NCBI GenBank assembly: GCA_002386525.1
Contig: DGIS01000025.1
Coordinates: 112,202-176,201 of the forward strand
Length of the DNA: 64,000 nucleotides
Source of the DNA: Sphingobacterium sp. UBA4616
GTDB taxonomy: Bacteria > Bacteroidota > Bacteroidia > Sphingobacteriales > Sphingobacteriaceae
Reading direction: 5' to 3'
Shown here: positions 1 to 9,507 of the stretch, in pieces
Numbering within the stretch: the stretch's first letter is position 1
Layout of the letters: each line of letters opens with the position of its first letter
Translations under genes and position numbers: made by a program
Notes under the pieces: model-generated
Told to the model about the DNA's origin: nothing
The model's database searches: none
Seen by the model: the letters and a program-made list of their open reading frames with translations, nothing else

Positions 1-27
1 AGGGCTTTTTGTTTAAGGCTACTTTTT

Positions 28-2295
28 TTAGGGCTTACGATCAGCCATCAACAACGTTGACGGTGTAGCAGAAAGCCAATGTACTTTCTTATTGATAATC
101 TTGTTCCAGCTGGGCAAGCTGATCAACATGAGATCCTGCTCCTGCCAGGTATCACTGTCTAACGCTTTTTCAGTTATAGTCAGATGATTTGGTACAAGTT
201 GTTCCAATTGCCGAAGTTTCTCTTTAAAACCCGCATTGGTTCTCAAGACTTGATTTACGTCCCAAACAATAACTTGAGCATCTGAATGATGGATAAAGCG
301 CTGTATCATTTCGTAGAGAAATTCATCGTTCTCCAAGACAATGGGAACGGTCACTCGCCTTGCTTTCACAAAGTTTTTGTCAATCAAAACGCCCACCATG
401 GCACTCACTTTGGCATTGATCTGTTGATTTCTGTCAAATGTTGTAAAGGGTGATTCGGCATTTGTAACTGTATGGAATAACTTCTCGGGGTTTATAATTC
501 GTGTCGTAAAGTCTAAAAACCTTCCCAATAAACTACCCTCATAAATAGATTCGCTTACACCCAAGAGGAGCAGATCATGATCGCCTTCGTTGGACGTCTG
601 AACAATTCCACTATCAATATCACTCGAAATCTTAAATACGGTCTTAATCGGTTGATCAAGTTGCTGAGCAACCTGCTTTATTTCACGAAAACTATCTAAC
701 TCTTGGGTTTCCACTTCATAGTGATGTAACTCATTGGAAGGTTCAATATGCAGCGCCGTAATTTCAGCATTTTTTTTTGATTTCAATGTTAAAGCATTAG
801 CCAGATATAAAAGTGAAATCCCAGTATTACTTTTTGCAAAAGACAATAGAATCTTAAATTTTGATTTATCCTGCAGATCTTCCCGCATGAGCGTTTTTCG
901 GGGTCGATAAAGAAAATTGATAAGATCTAAGGATGGTCCTGTCATAAAAGTGGTTACTAAGGCCATAACAACCATCATCGAAAATAATTCTGCACTTAAT
1001 ACGCCAAGATCATATCCAATGTTGAGTACAATAAGCTCCATCAGACCCCGCGTGTTCATTAATGCACCAATACTTAGGCTATCTTTCCAACTTTGACCGA
1101 CAAAACGTGCCGCTAATGTACTACCCATAAATTTACCAATCACCGCTACCAAAATAATACCAACGGTGATTATCCACAAATGAGGGTCATTAAGCAAACC
1201 AATCTGCGTCCGCAGCCCTGTATAGACGAAGAATAATGGTAGCAACAACAAGGTCGCTACATCTTCGATTTTTTCAATAAATGCTGTTCGAAATCGACTT
1301 CCTTCAGGCATAATCGCACCCGCCATGAATGCGCCAAAAAGTGCGTGGATACCGATCACTTCGGTCGCATAAGAAGATAACAACAACACGATAAAGAAAA
1401 TCGCTACAACAGGTTTACTTAAAGCTTCTTTACTTCCCTTCACCTCCCCTACGCGCTTTAAAAATGGTCTAATGATTTTGATCATAACGAACACATAACC
1501 AATAGCCAAGCCGATTAAATACAAAGCACTGGCAAAATCACCTGCCTTTACAATGGCAATTACCACAGCCAAAATACACCAAGCTGTAATATCATCTGCC
1601 GCAGCGCAGGTAATCGCCATTGCACCTAACTTGCTTTTCTGCAACCCCCTCTCTTGTATAATTCGAGCAAGAACAGGAAATGCGGTGATACTCATTGAAA
1701 TACCAATAAACAAGCTATAGGATAAAAATTCTACATTTTTAGGTGGATGGAACAGGTATAAAAAATAGGCCAATGAGATTCCCAAGGTAAATGGAATCAC
1801 AATGCTTGCATGAGAAATGACCACAGCGTCGTGCGCTTTATTCCGTAGCACATTCAAATCTAACTCCATACCAATGATAAACATAAATAAGATCAGTCCG
1901 ATTTGACTTAAAAACTGCAAATTACTCAACGATTCTATTGGAAAGAGCGTATGGGAGAATCCTGGAAAATAAACACCCAATAACGAAGGCCCCAATATAA
2001 TCCCTGCGAGCATCTCGCCTATAACGACGGGCTGTTTAATCTTAATACAAATCCAGCCCATGATACGCGCCGCGATAATAATCGTTACAATTTGAGCCAA
2101 CAATATCGCTAATGGATGCTGCAGACTATCGAATAAGGTAGATATAAAATCCTCCCAAGCACCATTATTTGTTTTTTCTCCCCGAAGAAGCTCTGGAGCT
2201 TCTAGCTGTGTTCCCAAACGAATCACCCAATACATTACGGCGAGTAATGTACCGATCAAAACCACATAGAAAATCGTGTTTCTATATTTTCTCAT
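28..2295 (-). CDS. Cation:proton antiporter, CPA2/KefB-like, with C-terminal Usp-like region
   Basis: Predicted inner-membrane monovalent cation/proton exchanger of 755 residues. An N-terminal hydrophobic segment lies at about residues 8-27, and roughly a dozen further membrane segments fill residues 60-460. The family-typical stretch [15 protein letters not shown] begins at residue 93 and the paired acidic residues expected in the ion path are Asp234-Asp235 (in [11 protein letters not shown]). From about residue 475 the protein becomes soluble and resembles universal-stress-type folds, a common arrangement in Bacteroidota members. It stands alone, with no partner gene. Seen: topology and motifs. 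Inferred: whether it carries Na+ or K+ cannot be told from the sequence. Confidence 0.88.
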   Translation of the reverse strand: MRKYRNTIFYVVLIGTLLAVMYWVIRLGTQLEAPELLRGEKTNNGAWEDFISTLFDSLQHPLAILLAQIVTIIIAARIMGWICIKIKQPVVIGEMLAGIILGPSLLGVYFPGFSHTLFPIESLSNLQFLSQIGLILFMFIIGMELDLNVLRNKAHDAVVISHASIVIPFTLGISLAYFLYLFHPPKNVEFLSYSLFIGISMSITAFPVLARIIQERGLQKSKLGAMAITCAAADDITAWCILAVVIAIVKAGDFASALYLIGLAIGYVFVMIKIIRPFLKRVGEVKGSKEALSKPVVAIFFIVLLLSSYATEVIGIHALFGAFMAGAIMPEGSRFRTAFIEKIEDVATLLLLPLFFVYTGLRTQIGLLNDPHLWIITVGIILVAVIGKFMGSTLAARFVGQSWKDSLSIGALMNTRGLMELIVLNIGYDLGVLSAELFSMMVVMALVTTFMTGPSLDLINFLYRPRKTLMREDLQDKSKFKILLSFAKSNTGISLLYLANALTLKSKKNAEITALHIEPSNELHHYEVETQELDSFREIKQVAQQLDQPIKTVFKISSDIDSGIVQTSNEGDHDLLLLGVSESIYEGSLLGRFLDFTTRIINPEKLFHTVTNAESPFTTFDRNQQINAKVSAMVGVLIDKNFVKARRVTVPIVLENDEFLYEMIQRFIHHSDAQVIVWDVNQVLRTNAGFKEKLRQLEQLVPNHLTITEKALDSDTWQEQDLMLISLPSWNKIINKKVHWLSATPSTLLMADRKP

Positions 2296-2472
2296 CTTCT
2301 ATAGCAATTGAAATAAATGTCCTAATAACGGCATACTAAGTCCCGGGGAGATAGACATCAACATGGGGTTTTGTAAATGCGGTCACAACAAAAATATAAT
2401 TCTCTAAGAGTTTTAATGCTTTTCGCTAGCGCAGTTTGAAGAAATATGTAATGAAACAACAGAATTTTGTAA

Positions 2473-3195
2473 TCAGCTGAATTTCTCGAAAAACATTTTC
2501 TTGTACGATTCGCCTAAATTGAAAATAATGGGCATAGCTTGTGGATCCAACAGGTTGCTTGTAATTTCATCAGCAGAGAAAAATTTAACGATCTTGGTTG
2601 CAATCACCTCTTTTTTATTGATACGTATAAAGTCCTGCACAGGCAAAATCTCCAGCAACTTATCAAAACTTATATTTTTCAATAAAATGGACGAACCATC
2701 AGCCAAATGGACTTTTTTATCTCGGCTGTCCACCTCAGCAATCTGAACATAGTTGATCTGATCGAAATACAAAATCGTTTTTCCTTTATTCGTGTTGAAC
2801 TGGCCAAAAAGCATAATTTCAGGCTGATTATTGATTATTTGCGCCACCTTCGTAATAGCTTGCTGAAGACGTTGCAATGATATTGGTTTACGCATGTAAT
2901 CTACTGCGTTGATATCATATGCATCACTTGCATATTGTTTATATGCGGTAGAAAAAACAATTGGAAAGTCTTTCAGTGCTCTGGCGACATCGAATCCATT
3001 AAATTCTGGCATTTCAATATCCAGAATACAAAAATCAAAACTTAGCGTACCGTATTCTCTCAATAGTACCGCCGGATCATTAAAAGTTTTGACGACCTCC
3101 AAACCAGGAATTTGCTCACAGAGCATTTTCAAAAATCTCAAACTTGGTATTTCATCATCCAAAAGAATACATTTTAGGTTTCTTTCACTCTGCAT
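2473..3195 (-). CDS. LytTR-family response regulator
   Basis: Two-component response regulator of about 240 residues. The receiver domain (residues 8-120) has the acidic pair in LLDDE, the phospho-acceptor Asp59 in CILDIEMPEFNG, and the conserved Lys in MRKPIS. A LytTR DNA-binding domain follows (about 140-235), containing YFDQINYVQIAEVDSRDKKV and FIRINKKEVI. A longer reading from 3231 is possible, but the ATG at 3195 places the receiver fold at the expected distance and leaves only an 11-base overlap with the end of the kinase gene upstream. The overlap implies translational coupling. Its targets are unknown. Confidence 0.88.
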   Translation of the reverse strand: MQSERNLKCILLDDEIPSLRFLKMLCEQIPGLEVVKTFNDPAVLLREYGTLSFDFCILDIEMPEFNGFDVARALKDFPIVFSTAYKQYASDAYDINAVDYMRKPISLQRLQQAITKVAQIINNQPEIMLFGQFNTNKGKTILYFDQINYVQIAEVDSRDKKVHLADGSSILLKNISFDKLLEILPVQDFIRINKKEVIATKIVKFFSADEITSNLLDPQAMPIIFNLGESYKKMFFEKFS

Positions 3196-3919
3196 ATAAT
3201 CTGATTTGAAGGTGGGCATTATACACATCATTTTCTACAAATCTGCGCAACTGATGCCTACCCGGATAATACAACATCAGACGCTCCTCCAAAGTTTTGC
3301 TACCTATTCCACTTTTTGACTTTTGCAAGGGAGACCGTTTTGATATTCTATTGCTCACCATAAGGTCCAGCCAACCATTCCTAAATGTTAATACGATGGA
3401 AATAAAAGAATCAGAACCGTGAAAATCAGCATGCTTAAACGCATTTTCAATTAAATCAACAGACACCAAAGGAATCAACGACGGTGTATTCAACATCGAA
3501 CTATTTACCTCATCAATGTCAAACCTAACACGTATATCAAATAACGGGCTCAGTTTTACTTTGTTAATCTCAATGAGATTACGCGCAAATTCAATCTCGG
3601 CTTTAGGTGAAACGAGTTCATCTTCGCTCTCATACAATACATAATCCAATACCATAGCCAATTTGTCCATGGTATAATAGGTCTGATAAGCATGAGAGAG
3701 CATTCCGTTCAACGAATTTTTTAGCAAATGAGGATTTAACTGTGCGCGGTGAAAATGCTCGATTTTTTGGTTATCCATGCGATTAAAAAGCTCCTTTTGG
3801 CGCGTGTTCTCTAGCAGCAACTTCCTATATTTCTTTCTCAAAACAAAATATAAGATCCATAGTACTACAACAATAGCGAGCAGTGATAAGATGATGATAT
3901 AAGAGATTTCAATAGTCAT
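3185..3919 (-). CDS. Sensor histidine kinase, LytS/YehU-like (His_kinase family)
   Basis: Membrane-anchored histidine kinase of 244 residues. One transmembrane segment lies at residues 5-26, followed by a short coiled stretch. The phospho-acceptor region reads RAQLNPHLLKNSLN, a variant of the canonical QINPHFLFNSLN in which the two residues after the His-flanking core have changed. The ATPase part shows an N box (LIENAFKHADFHG) and a G box (GIGSKTLEERL). There is no periplasmic sensing domain, so the stimulus is probably sensed in or at the membrane or through a partner. It overlaps the downstream LytTR regulator by 11 bases and forms a two-gene operon with it. Confidence 0.85.
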   Translation of the reverse strand: MTIEISYIIILSLLAIVVVLWILYFVLRKKYRKLLLENTRQKELFNRMDNQKIEHFHRAQLNPHLLKNSLNGMLSHAYQTYYTMDKLAMVLDYVLYESEDELVSPKAEIEFARNLIEINKVKLSPLFDIRVRFDIDEVNSSMLNTPSLIPLVSVDLIENAFKHADFHGSDSFISIVLTFRNGWLDLMVSNRISKRSPLQKSKSGIGSKTLEERLMLYYPGRHQLRRFVENDVYNAHLQIRLYAE

Positions 3920-4181
3920 GATAAATCCAAACTTACCAAAATTTCAGTACCCATAAAAATAGTGTATCAAAAAATCATGCATTCAAGTATCGAAATACAG
4001 CCCTTCTATTCTCATATTTATTACAAAAATTAACAGCTTCATTACAATTTAATCATTTTAGACCATTAATTTAACATTATTATGCGTATATTGATACTAT
4101 CGTAATTAGCCGATCAAATGATTGTCTATACTATTTTGGTTAAACACGCCTGATTTTTTATCGGGCCTAATATGGAACACT

Positions 4182-4400
4182 ATGGAAAAGCTCATTTTCG
4201 AAACTAATGCTCAACATCCCAGTCTTGTAGACAAAATCAAAGACGCTATTGAAAAATTGAATGGCATCCACGAATGGAAAATCGACTTGGATTCTATTTA
4301 TAATCTATTAACCATAGAAGGTATCCGACTCAACCCTACGGAAATCGAATCGGAACTAGCCCTTCACGGAGTCGAGGCAAACCGCTTATATGAAGAGTAG
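4182..4400 (+). CDS. Small HMA-fold-like protein lacking CxxC
   Basis: Small soluble protein of 72 residues starting MEKLIFETNAQHPSLVDKI. The pattern beta-helix-beta-beta-helix-beta, with IEKLNGIHEWKIDLDS and a closing LALHGVEANRL, resembles heavy-metal-associated (ferredoxin-like) domains of copper chaperones. The metal-binding CxxC expected after the first strand is replaced by AQHPSL, so metal binding by the usual site is unlikely. A TTG at 4122 would give a 92-residue reading, but the ATG at 4182 fits the fold and is preferred. It has no operon partner. The fold assignment is inference from pattern only. Confidence 0.6.
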   Translation: MEKLIFETNAQHPSLVDKIKDAIEKLNGIHEWKIDLDSIYNLLTIEGIRLNPTEIESELALHGVEANRLYEE

Positions 4401-4477
4401 AATCAATCTATGCTGTCACCAATAGAACAATTCTCTTGGAAGCTATGAATGATCAACAATAGAATAAATGAATAGAG

Positions 4478-4516
4478 CTTCTTCCAGGTAAGTACAATAA
4501 TCTGATCTGGAAGAAG
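4478..4516. terminator. Hairpin between convergent genes
   Basis: Inverted repeat with 10-base arms (CTTCTTCCAG at 4478-4487 and CTGGAAGAAG at 4507-4516) and a 19-base loop. It sits between the convergent small gene at 4182 and the thiolase gene. No clear T run follows on either strand, so terminator function is only suggested by position. Confidence 0.4.
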
Positions 4517-4518
4517 AA

Positions 4519-5697
4519 TTAAGTTCTTCTGATTATCATGGCAGATGCGCCACCGCCACCATTACAGATTGCCGCAAGCCCCAATGAGCCTCCCTCTTGT
4601 CTTAAAATACTATTTAATGTAACCACGATTCTTGCTCCCGAACAACCTAATGGATGACCTAAAGAGACAGCTCCTCCATACACGTTGACTTTGTCCATTG
4701 GCAAACCCAAAATTTGTGCATTTACCAACGCCACAACAGAAAAGGCTTCATTAAATTCAAAGTAATCAATATCTTGGAGTGTCAATCCAGCTTTTTTCAG
4801 CACTTTCTCGGTAGCAACGCTTGGGGCCGTTGTAAACCATTCTGGAGCCTGTTCCGCATCAGCATAAGCGACAATTTCTGCAATTGGATGAAGTCTAAGT
4901 TCTTCCATTTTTTCGCCAGAAACCAAAAGGACAGCCGCCGCTCCGTCACTGATGGTCGATGCGTTTGCTGCAGTTACAGTCCCCTCCTTCTTGAAGGCTG
5001 GTTTAAGTTCGGGTATTTTGTCAAAATTGACCTGGGAAAATTCTTCGTCCTCCGAAACTACGGTGTCCCCTTTACGACCTTGTATTGTTACAGATTGAAC
5101 CTCCTTTAAAAACTTATCTTTCTGCCAGGCATCGAGACTGCGTTTATAAGAGCGGATGGCATAGCTATCCTGCTCTTCACGACTTATGTGATATTTTTCG
5201 GCACATAGCTCGGCGAAGCACCCCATAGCTTCATTTGAATAGGCGTCACTCAAGCCGTCACGCTGTAAACCATCACTCAGACGCTGCGTACCAAACTTAG
5301 CACCCCAACGCATGGAATTAGCATAATAAGGCACTCTACTCATACTCTCCATCCCACCCGCAATTATAATATCGGCGTCGCCTAAAAAAATAGCCTGCGC
5401 AGCAACGGCTATTGCTTTCATACCGCTCGCACAGACCTTATTAATGGTTGTTGCAACCGTATGATCCGAAAGACCAGCAAGCTTGGCCACCTGCCTCGCC
5501 GGCGCTTGCCCCAAGTCTGCTTGCAAAACTGAACCCATAATGATTTCCTCAACCAAATCGCTAGCAACACCTGCTTCTTTAACAACAGAACGAACAGCGT
5601 GAGCTGCAAGCTCTGGTGCCGATAGGGTCGATAATGCACCACCAAAACTTCCAATTGGCGTACGTTTCGCAGCAACGATAAATACTCTTTTTGACAT
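4519..5697 (-). CDS. Acetyl-CoA acyltransferase (thiolase)
   Basis: Thiolase-superfamily enzyme of 392 residues that releases acetyl-CoA from 3-ketoacyl-CoA, or runs the reverse condensation. The start at 5697 (MSKRVFIVAAKRTPIG) matches the family N-terminus; a longer frame to 5802 adds an unrelated leader. The nucleophile is Cys89 in INKVCASGMKA, and the C-terminal catalytic His and Cys lie in GGAVSLGHPLGCSGAR and AICNGGGGASA. It is divergent from the acyl-CoA dehydrogenase and FadJ-like genes, so the three supply a nearly complete beta-oxidation set. A biosynthetic acetoacetyl-CoA role is possible, but the neighbours favour degradation. Confidence 0.92.
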   Translation of the reverse strand: MSKRVFIVAAKRTPIGSFGGALSTLSAPELAAHAVRSVVKEAGVASDLVEEIIMGSVLQADLGQAPARQVAKLAGLSDHTVATTINKVCASGMKAIAVAAQAIFLGDADIIIAGGMESMSRVPYYANSMRWGAKFGTQRLSDGLQRDGLSDAYSNEAMGCFAELCAEKYHISREEQDSYAIRSYKRSLDAWQKDKFLKEVQSVTIQGRKGDTVVSEDEEFSQVNFDKIPELKPAFKKEGTVTAANASTISDGAAAVLLVSGEKMEELRLHPIAEIVAYADAEQAPEWFTTAPSVATEKVLKKAGLTLQDIDYFEFNEAFSVVALVNAQILGLPMDKVNVYGGAVSLGHPLGCSGARIVVTLNSILRQEGGSLGLAAICNGGGGASAMIIRRT

Positions 5698-6017
5698 CTT
5701 ATAAAAGTTTATAATTGTTTTGCTAAAATCAGATGGCTTTCCTGATGATAACCCGGCCACCTTCCTGATGTTTAAAGATAAAAAATTTAACAGATACAGC
5801 ACAACAACGCCGTTTTATTTTTACACATTAAAACAGAATAAATAGCAAAAAAACATTTGAAAAACTTCCCTACTTAAACAATTGAACGAAAAATAAAGAA
5901 TAAATATTTGTAAAAAGCCAAAGCTTTTAATTAAATTAGTATAGGTAATATCCCGAAAGAGCAGATACGTAAACGCGCTCGTATTTCAAAAATAACCAAT
6001 AAGGAAAATAAACGATT
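5698..6017. promoter_or_regulatory. Divergent promoter region, thiolase / acyl-CoA dehydrogenase
   Basis: A 320-base AT-rich intergenic stretch between two divergent beta-oxidation genes. On the plus strand ATTG (5881-5884), an 18-base spacer and AATATTTG (5903-5910) form an approximate Bacteroidota promoter (consensus TTTG and TAnnTTTG). No operator palindrome or RNA structure was recognised in the rest. Confidence 0.4.
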
Positions 6018-7193
6018 ATGCATACAGTCAGGTTCACAGCCGAACATCATATTTTTCGCGATACACTTCGCGCATTTATTCAAAAAGAAATTACACCTTA
6101 CATCGACGACTGGGAAAATAGAGGTGAAATAGATCGGAATATTTGGAAAAAAATGGGTGATATGGGACTTATGGGACTAAATATGCCAGAAGCTTACGGC
6201 GGAGTAGACCTGGATTTCTATTATTCCTTGATCCTTTGTGAAGAATTATCATCTTGCTTTTCTGGAGGATTTACTATTTCCGCACTTGTTATTCAGTTTA
6301 TGTCCGCTCCTTACTTACTCAAATATGGTTCAGAGGATCTAAAAGCACGTTATCTTCAGCCCGTTATTGCAGGTGATATGGTCAGTGCTGTGGCTATAAC
6401 GGAACCCGGAGCCGGTTCTGATGTAAAGCAAATCAAGACAACAGCCGTACGCGATGGAGATTTTTATATTGTCAACGGGTCTAAAACTTTTATCACTAAT
6501 GGGTATTATGGTGATTTCTTTATTACAGCTGTCAAGACATCTCCTGAACAGGGTACAAAGGGTATCAGCTTGCTACTTATGGATCGAAATGCAACTGGCG
6601 TTTCGTCAAGCAAAATCAAAAAACTAGGCTGGCATGCCTCTGATACAGCTGAATTAGGATTTAACAACGTTCGGGTCCCTATTTCGCACCTCATTGGTAA
6701 AGAAGGAGAAGGATTCCGCTACTTAATGGATGGGCTCCAATTGGAACGACTAACTGCAGCTATCCATAGTCTTGCTACCGCGGAATCTGCATTTCAGTAT
6801 ACACTTGACTATGTAGCACAACGTGAAGCCTTCGGCAAGAAAATTCAGGAATTTCAAACCATCCGGCATCGCCTCGCGCAGATGAAAGCGAATATAGCTA
6901 CGACGAAGGCTTTTATTTACTATTGTTGCGACCTACAAAATCAGCAGGAATATGCCGTGAAGGAATGCTCCATCGCTAAACTACAAGCGAGTGAGCTTGC
7001 GCTGAACGTTGTAAATCAATGTCTCCAATTATTTGGTGGCTATGGATTTACAGAAGATTATAAAATCGCCCGGTTATATCGCGATGTGCGTGTAGGAACT
7101 ATTATTGGCGGCACATCAGAAATCATGCTCGAAATCATCTCCAAAATGACGATAGATCATGTAACCTATCCATCCAAAAGTTCCAATCAATAA
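6018..7193 (+). CDS. Acyl-CoA dehydrogenase
   Basis: FAD-dependent acyl-CoA dehydrogenase of 391 residues, the first oxidation step of beta-oxidation. FAD and substrate motifs are clear: AITEPGAGSD near residue 126, FITNG near 158, REAFGKKIQEFQ near 269 and QLFGGYGFTEDY near 337. At the position where medium-chain enzymes carry the catalytic base (YEGT), this protein reads IIGGT (363-366). Glu243 in QLERL corresponds to the base used by long-chain and isovaleryl-CoA dehydrogenases. By family knowledge this suggests long-chain or branched substrates. It lies 32 bases before the FadJ-like gene, in one operon. Confidence 0.92.
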   Translation: MHTVRFTAEHHIFRDTLRAFIQKEITPYIDDWENRGEIDRNIWKKMGDMGLMGLNMPEAYGGVDLDFYYSLILCEELSSCFSGGFTISALVIQFMSAPYLLKYGSEDLKARYLQPVIAGDMVSAVAITEPGAGSDVKQIKTTAVRDGDFYIVNGSKTFITNGYYGDFFITAVKTSPEQGTKGISLLLMDRNATGVSSSKIKKLGWHASDTAELGFNNVRVPISHLIGKEGEGFRYLMDGLQLERLTAAIHSLATAESAFQYTLDYVAQREAFGKKIQEFQTIRHRLAQMKANIATTKAFIYYCCDLQNQQEYAVKECSIAKLQASELALNVVNQCLQLFGGYGFTEDYKIARLYRDVRVGTIIGGTSEIMLEIISKMTIDHVTYPSKSSNQ

Positions 7194-7225
7194 TCGAAGT
7201 AACGCAACACCTATTGCCAAGTATT

Positions 7226-9340
7226 ATGCAGGAAAACGAATCTTATAGGACACATCCCCTCTTTTGGGTAGAACAGGACGATCATCATATCATTACAATA
7301 AGCCCCATCTCAACGGCAATAGCCGAGCCGCTGGATATTGTGGGTTATCTCACGCAATTTGTTGACCTGGTCACGCTTGTTCTCGAAACGAAAGAAATCA
7401 AAGGCGTTGTGTATACTTGCCCTATTCAAGATGAAAAAATCGAATATATTCAGTTATTTGAGCAATTTTCACTGAGCCGTGCAACTTCTTCAAACTTATA
7501 CACGCTTCTATCAAAGGTATTGCGCTGGAAAACGTTTAATATACCTATTGTTTCCATTTTTACTGGTAATTGTTCAGGCATAGCACTAGCAAGTATGTTG
7601 TGGTCTAGCTATCGAATTACACCAACACAAATAGAATTAGGCTTCCCCGAAGCTCAATACGGGCTGTTTACAGCTTTTGGTACAACCGTCTACTTACCAC
7701 CATTGATCGGTGCCAACGATGCGCTCCGCTTGCTGACACAAGGCAAACTTTGGAATAGTGAGGAAGCCCACAACCTGGGATTGGTAGACGAATTAGCGTA
7801 TCACTCCGATGACTGCCTATATTTAGCCAAAACCTCGATCCGCCATACACCTCAATGTTTTGATAAACAAGAGAGTCGGCATACCGACAAAATAACAGCC
7901 GACGCAGTCTTCAATATTCAAAAAAAGGCACGCGGTTTATATCCCGGCATAAATGCTGTTATTGAGTTATTAACAGCAAACTCTTCATCCAGCCCTCTTG
8001 AAATCGCCGAGAAGGAAGCACAGTTATACCTGGAAACCTTCAGCCTTCCCGAGACATTGAGTATGGTCCGCACACTGCATTACGGCGTAAAATCAGCAAA
8101 ATCATCCACGAAGATCACACATGGTAACGACTACAACCTAAAAAAAATCGGCATATTGGGCGCCGGTATGATGGGATCTGGTATAGCTTATGAAGCTGCG
8201 CGAGCGGGAATTGAGGTCGTTTTAAAAGATGTTACACTCAACCAAGCTGAACAGGGCAAAGCCTATTCCAATCGGATATGCAAAAAACTATTCTCTTTCG
8301 GTGGCATCACCTCCTCACAACAACACCAATTACTTGCTCGTATCAAACCCACCGATCAAATGGCAGATCTTGACGGATCTGATTGCGTTATTGAAGCGGT
8401 ATTTGAAGATTTCCACCTTAAAGCACAAGTAACACGACAAAGCTTACCTTATTTACACCAAGATGGGTTCTTCGCCACAAATACCACATCATTGCCCATT
8501 ACCGAGCTTGCAAAAGCATCCAACAATCCCGAAAATTTTATAGGTATGCATTTTTTTTCTCCGGTAGATCGCATGCCCCTTGTCGAAATCATTTGCGGTA
8601 AACAAACCGCACAAAAAACTTTAGAGAAAGCACTTATTACAGCTTCACGCCTAAATAAAGTTCCGATAGTCGTACATGATGGTCCTGGCTTCTTCACTTC
8701 GCGCGTATTCTTCAACTATTTACTCGAAGGTATTACCATGGTCCTGGAGGGTATCTCACCGGAGCTGATCGAACAAGAAGCGGCGGCAGCAGGATTTGCA
8801 GTGGGGCCCTTGGCAGTATTGGACGAAATTTCCCTGGAACTGATGTTACATGTTTACGATCAATTACCTCGGCTGCATGCCAGCCAGAAGCGCGCATATA
8901 ACTACCTGAAATCGCTAGTCGACCAGGGAAGAAAAGGAAAAAAATGGGGAGCAGGATTCTACGATTACGCAAGTGAAAACAAAACGATTTGGAAGAATCC
9001 CAAAATTTCATCTTTAAAGGAAAATGTAAAGCCTACGACAATTCATAAACGTTTGTTGCATGTCATGGCATTAGATAGTTATCGATGCCTCGAAGAAGGC
9101 ATACTCGATCAGCCCATCGACGGTGACATCGGCGCTATTTTAGGCGTAGGTTATGCCTCTTATACCGGTGGAGTATTTAGCCACATCGACCGCACAACGC
9201 TTCCGGTTTTCGTGGCCGAATGTCAGGTATTTCAGTCCCTTGGCGATCAATGGGACATCCCCGAATCTTTAAAAAAACTGGCGAACAAGAATTTCAGATT
9301 TTATCATGGCTTCGAGTCAAACTGGCCCTGTATCAGCTAA
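7226..9340 (+). CDS. FadB/FadJ-like enoyl-CoA hydratase / 3-hydroxyacyl-CoA dehydrogenase fusion
   Basis: Two-domain beta-oxidation enzyme of about 704 residues; the ATG at 7226 is preferred to a TTG at 7214. Residues 1-200 are a crotonase domain and about 305-690 a 3-hydroxyacyl-CoA dehydrogenase with Rossmann motif GILGAGMMGSGIAYEA, catalytic His in GMHFFSPVDRMPLVEII, and DGPGFFTSR. In the crotonase domain, GNCSGIALASM (114-124) aligns with the usual GGGxEL motif but has Ala122 in place of the first catalytic Glu; the second Glu (Glu142 in GFPEAQYG) remains, and the following glycine-rich loop is changed to LFTAFGTT. The dehydrogenase looks intact, while hydratase activity is doubtful. Confidence 0.88.
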   Translation: MQENESYRTHPLFWVEQDDHHIITISPISTAIAEPLDIVGYLTQFVDLVTLVLETKEIKGVVYTCPIQDEKIEYIQLFEQFSLSRATSSNLYTLLSKVLRWKTFNIPIVSIFTGNCSGIALASMLWSSYRITPTQIELGFPEAQYGLFTAFGTTVYLPPLIGANDALRLLTQGKLWNSEEAHNLGLVDELAYHSDDCLYLAKTSIRHTPQCFDKQESRHTDKITADAVFNIQKKARGLYPGINAVIELLTANSSSSPLEIAEKEAQLYLETFSLPETLSMVRTLHYGVKSAKSSTKITHGNDYNLKKIGILGAGMMGSGIAYEAARAGIEVVLKDVTLNQAEQGKAYSNRICKKLFSFGGITSSQQHQLLARIKPTDQMADLDGSDCVIEAVFEDFHLKAQVTRQSLPYLHQDGFFATNTTSLPITELAKASNNPENFIGMHFFSPVDRMPLVEIICGKQTAQKTLEKALITASRLNKVPIVVHDGPGFFTSRVFFNYLLEGITMVLEGISPELIEQEAAAAGFAVGPLAVLDEISLELMLHVYDQLPRLHASQKRAYNYLKSLVDQGRKGKKWGAGFYDYASENKTIWKNPKISSLKENVKPTTIHKRLLHVMALDSYRCLEEGILDQPIDGDIGAILGVGYASYTGGVFSHIDRTTLPVFVAECQVFQSLGDQWDIPESLKKLANKNFRFYHGFESNWPCIS

Positions 9341-9474
9341 CTTGAATTTGAGACTGCTGCTGCATGCTCCGATGCGAATCTAATAGCTGATTATAAAAAT
9401 ACGAAGAGGTACAGTATACCTATTACAATCTTAAAACAGCGTAGTGATTTAGTGATGTAGCGAGGTAATAAAAA

Positions 9475-9505
9475 AAGTAGGGCGACATTGAATGCCGCCC
9501 TACTT
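9475..9505 (-). terminator. Rho-independent terminator of prpD
   Basis: GTAGGGCG (9477-9484) pairs with CGCCCTAC (9496-9503), extended by AA/TT. On the minus strand the stem is followed by a run of seven T. It lies directly after the prpD stop codon and ends the prpB-prpC-prpD transcript. Confidence 0.85.
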
Positions 9506-9507
9506 CG

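Noticed and set aside
5881..5910. Fatty-acid-responsive (FadR/PsrA-type) operator between the beta-oxidation genes
   Set aside because: No convincing palindrome of that kind was found; only an approximate promoter is listed.
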